Assembly (NCBI RefSeq): GCF_035515275.1
Contig: NZ_DATJBQ010000096.1
Location: forward strand, 1-45,201
Reading direction: 5' to 3'
DNA length: 45,201 nt
DNA from: Pusillimonas sp035515275
Lineage (GTDB): Bacteria; Pseudomonadota; Gammaproteobacteria; Burkholderiales; Burkholderiaceae_B
In this document: positions 43,932-45,201 of the stretch, piece after piece
Numbering within the stretch: the stretch's first letter is position 1
Layout: each line of letters starts with the position of its first letter
Made by a program: the position numbers and the translations under genes
The notes under the pieces: model-generated
Database searches by the model: none
What the model saw: the letters and a program-made list of their open reading frames with translations, nothing else
What the model was told of the DNA's origin: nothing

Positions 43932-44714
43932 ATGCTTGACGGTAAACGCGCAGTAATTACGGGCTCGACCAGTGGAATCGGGTTGGGCATCGCCCGCGAA
44001 CTGGCTTCCAATGGGGCCGACGTGGTCATCAATGGTTTTGGCGACCCCCGGGCGATTGAAAAAGAACGGGTCAATATCGAGCTTGAATTCGCTGTAAAGG
44101 CGCATTACATCAATGCCGATCTGAGCCGTGGCGATGCCACCCGTGCATTCATCGATGAAGCCGCCAGTGTTTTGGGCGGCATCGATATTCTCGTGAATAA
44201 CGCCGGTGTGCAACATACCGACCTTATCGAAGATTTTCCCATCGAACGCTGGGACGCCATTATTGCCTTGAATCTTTCTGCCGTGTTTCATGGCACGGCC
44301 GCAGTGTTGCCCTATATGAAGAAGCAGGGCTGGGGGCGCATTATTAATATTGCTTCGGCTCATGGGCTGGTCGCTTCGCCGGCCAAGTCGGCTTATGTGG
44401 CGGCCAAACACGGGGTGGTTGGGCTTACCAAGGTAACCGCGCTTGAAAATGCGGGTAACGGCATTACGGTAAACGCCATTTGCCCCGGCTGGGTACGCAC
44501 ACCGCTGGTCGAAAAACAGATCGAAGCCATCGCCAAAGAGCAGGGCATCGACCTTGATGCCGCGGCGCGGCGATTGTTGGGTGAAAAACAGCCTTCGCTG
44601 CAGTTTGTCACGCCCAAGCAGCTAGGAGGCGCGGCGGTGTTCCTGGCCTCGGAGGCGGCCGAGCAAATGACGGGCTCGGCCATGTCGATTGACGGAGGCT
44701 GGACGGCTCGCTAA
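43932..44714 (+). CDS. bdhA: 3-hydroxybutyrate dehydrogenase (SDR)
   Basis: A 260-residue short-chain dehydrogenase that interconverts 3-hydroxybutyrate and acetoacetate with NAD, usually in PHB or ketone-body use. The cofactor motif is VITGSTSGIGLGIAREL, NNAGVQHTDLIEDFP is typical of this enzyme, the catalytic block is IASAHGLVASPAKSAYVAAKHG (YxxxK), and the C-terminus ends MTGSAMSIDGGWTAR. It follows DUF805 and has its own upstream space, so it may be monocistronic. Confidence 0.93.
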   Translation: MLDGKRAVITGSTSGIGLGIARELASNGADVVINGFGDPRAIEKERVNIELEFAVKAHYINADLSRGDATRAFIDEAASVLGGIDILVNNAGVQHTDLIEDFPIERWDAIIALNLSAVFHGTAAVLPYMKKQGWGRIINIASAHGLVASPAKSAYVAAKHGVVGLTKVTALENAGNGITVNAICPGWVRTPLVEKQIEAIAKEQGIDLDAAARRLLGEKQPSLQFVTPKQLGGAAVFLASEAAEQMTGSAMSIDGGWTAR

Positions 44715-44864
44715 GGGCTACGCACCATTGCCTTTTGGCGCCGCAGGGATCGCGTATAGTGTAGGCCGATAAAGGCGTACCAACCCATGGGTGCGGGCAT
44801 GTTTGCACGCGGGGCTGCCCAAGGTAATACGCCGCGGTCACATGGATGAAAACAGGTAAACGAA

Positions 44865-45201
44865 ATGCTCTTGCTATTGTCTCCCGCGAAAAAACTTGAT
44901 TACGACTCTTCTGTACGCAGCACGCTGCACACCCAGCCGCTGTTTGTCCAACAGGCTGCCGCGCTGATCGGCGTGCTAAAAGAAAAATCGGCCAGCGAAG
45001 TTGCGGCACTGATGAAACTTAGCGATGCGTTGGCGCAGCTTAATGTCGAACGCTACGCGGCCTGGACGCCCAAGTTCACCCAGACAAATTCGCGCCAGGC
45101 CGTATTGGCCTTCAACGGCGATGTCTACGAAGGCCTGGACGCGCCTTCGTTGTCTGACGAGCAACTGCAGTGGGCGCAAGAGCACGTGGCGATACTTAGT
45201 G
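44865..45201 (+). CDS. yaaA: Peroxide stress protein YaaA, partial (cut by window edge)
   Basis: The first 112 codons of a YaaA/DUF328 protein: MLLLLSPAKKLDYDSSV, LFVQQAAALIGVLKEKSASEVAALMKLSD, and LAFNGDVYEGLDAPSLSDEQLQWAQEHVAILS. In E. coli YaaA lowers free iron during hydrogen peroxide stress and binds DNA. The start at 44865 is family-typical. The remainder, about 145 residues, lies beyond the window. Confidence 0.93.
   Translation, partial: MLLLLSPAKKLDYDSSVRSTLHTQPLFVQQAAALIGVLKEKSASEVAALMKLSDALAQLNVERYAAWTPKFTQTNSRQAVLAFNGDVYEGLDAPSLSDEQLQWAQEHVAILS

Overview
The window is a chromosomal segment of a betaproteobacterium, most likely an Alcaligenaceae member close to Bordetella, Pusillimonas or Castellaniella. 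The basis is the recN-nadK / hrcA / hemH / grpE-dnaK-dnaJ arrangement, the ftsK-lolA-rarA-serS run ending at a tRNA-Ser, DUF1841 beside small c-type cytochromes, a PHB-type 3-hydroxybutyrate dehydrogenase and high-GC codon use. This is a judgement from gene content and protein style; no database was searched.

Layout. Positions 1-7175 hold the heat-shock block: recN start and nadK (minus), then hrcA, hemH, grpE, dnaK and dnaJ (plus), with good sigma-32-type promoters before grpE and dnaK. Positions 7168-9581 (minus) hold a BtuCD-fold metal/oxyanion ABC transporter (ATPase and permease, no binding protein) with a DUF2478 protein. Positions 9595-14532 (minus) hold an M16 peptidase, a VWA protein and a MoxR ATPase. 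Positions 14690-17491 hold two small cytochromes c, a DUF1841 gene and icd, whose promoter carries a perfect palindrome.

Positions 17570-27236 are the most interesting part. A MerR regulator with an apparently complete adenosylcobalamin-binding module (LitR/CarH type, a light sensor) is transcribed divergently from a tight nine-gene operon: FAD amine oxidase-like desaturase, DUF1365, CFA-synthase-like methyltransferase, chalcone-isomerase-like protein, GPH/MFS transporter, DUF3833 lipoprotein, SDR, NTF2/SnoaL-like protein and DNA photolyase. The shared intergenic region has an 11-bp inverted repeat. The set looks like a light-induced programme that repairs DNA and remodels membrane lipids. 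The methyltransferase differs from classical CFA synthase at two bicarbonate-ligand positions, which fits a furan-fatty-acid-type methylation better than plain cyclopropanation.

Positions 27340-35364 hold a GGDEF cyclase followed by a YjfB-type small protein; an SMR transporter, DUF502 and cytochrome b561 operon; a ygiD-type dioxygenase; a candidate small RNA; acylphosphatase; an exported alpha/beta hydrolase; an Smr-domain protein and trxB. Positions 35409-41265 hold ftsK, lolA, rarA, serS and tRNA-Ser(CGA). Just 3' of the tRNA lies a degraded island: an integrase N-terminal fragment, a decayed IS3-family element carrying a foreign 94-bp segment, and an HNH nuclease gene cut off at the IS end. 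The window closes with DUF805, 3-hydroxybutyrate dehydrogenase and the start of yaaA.
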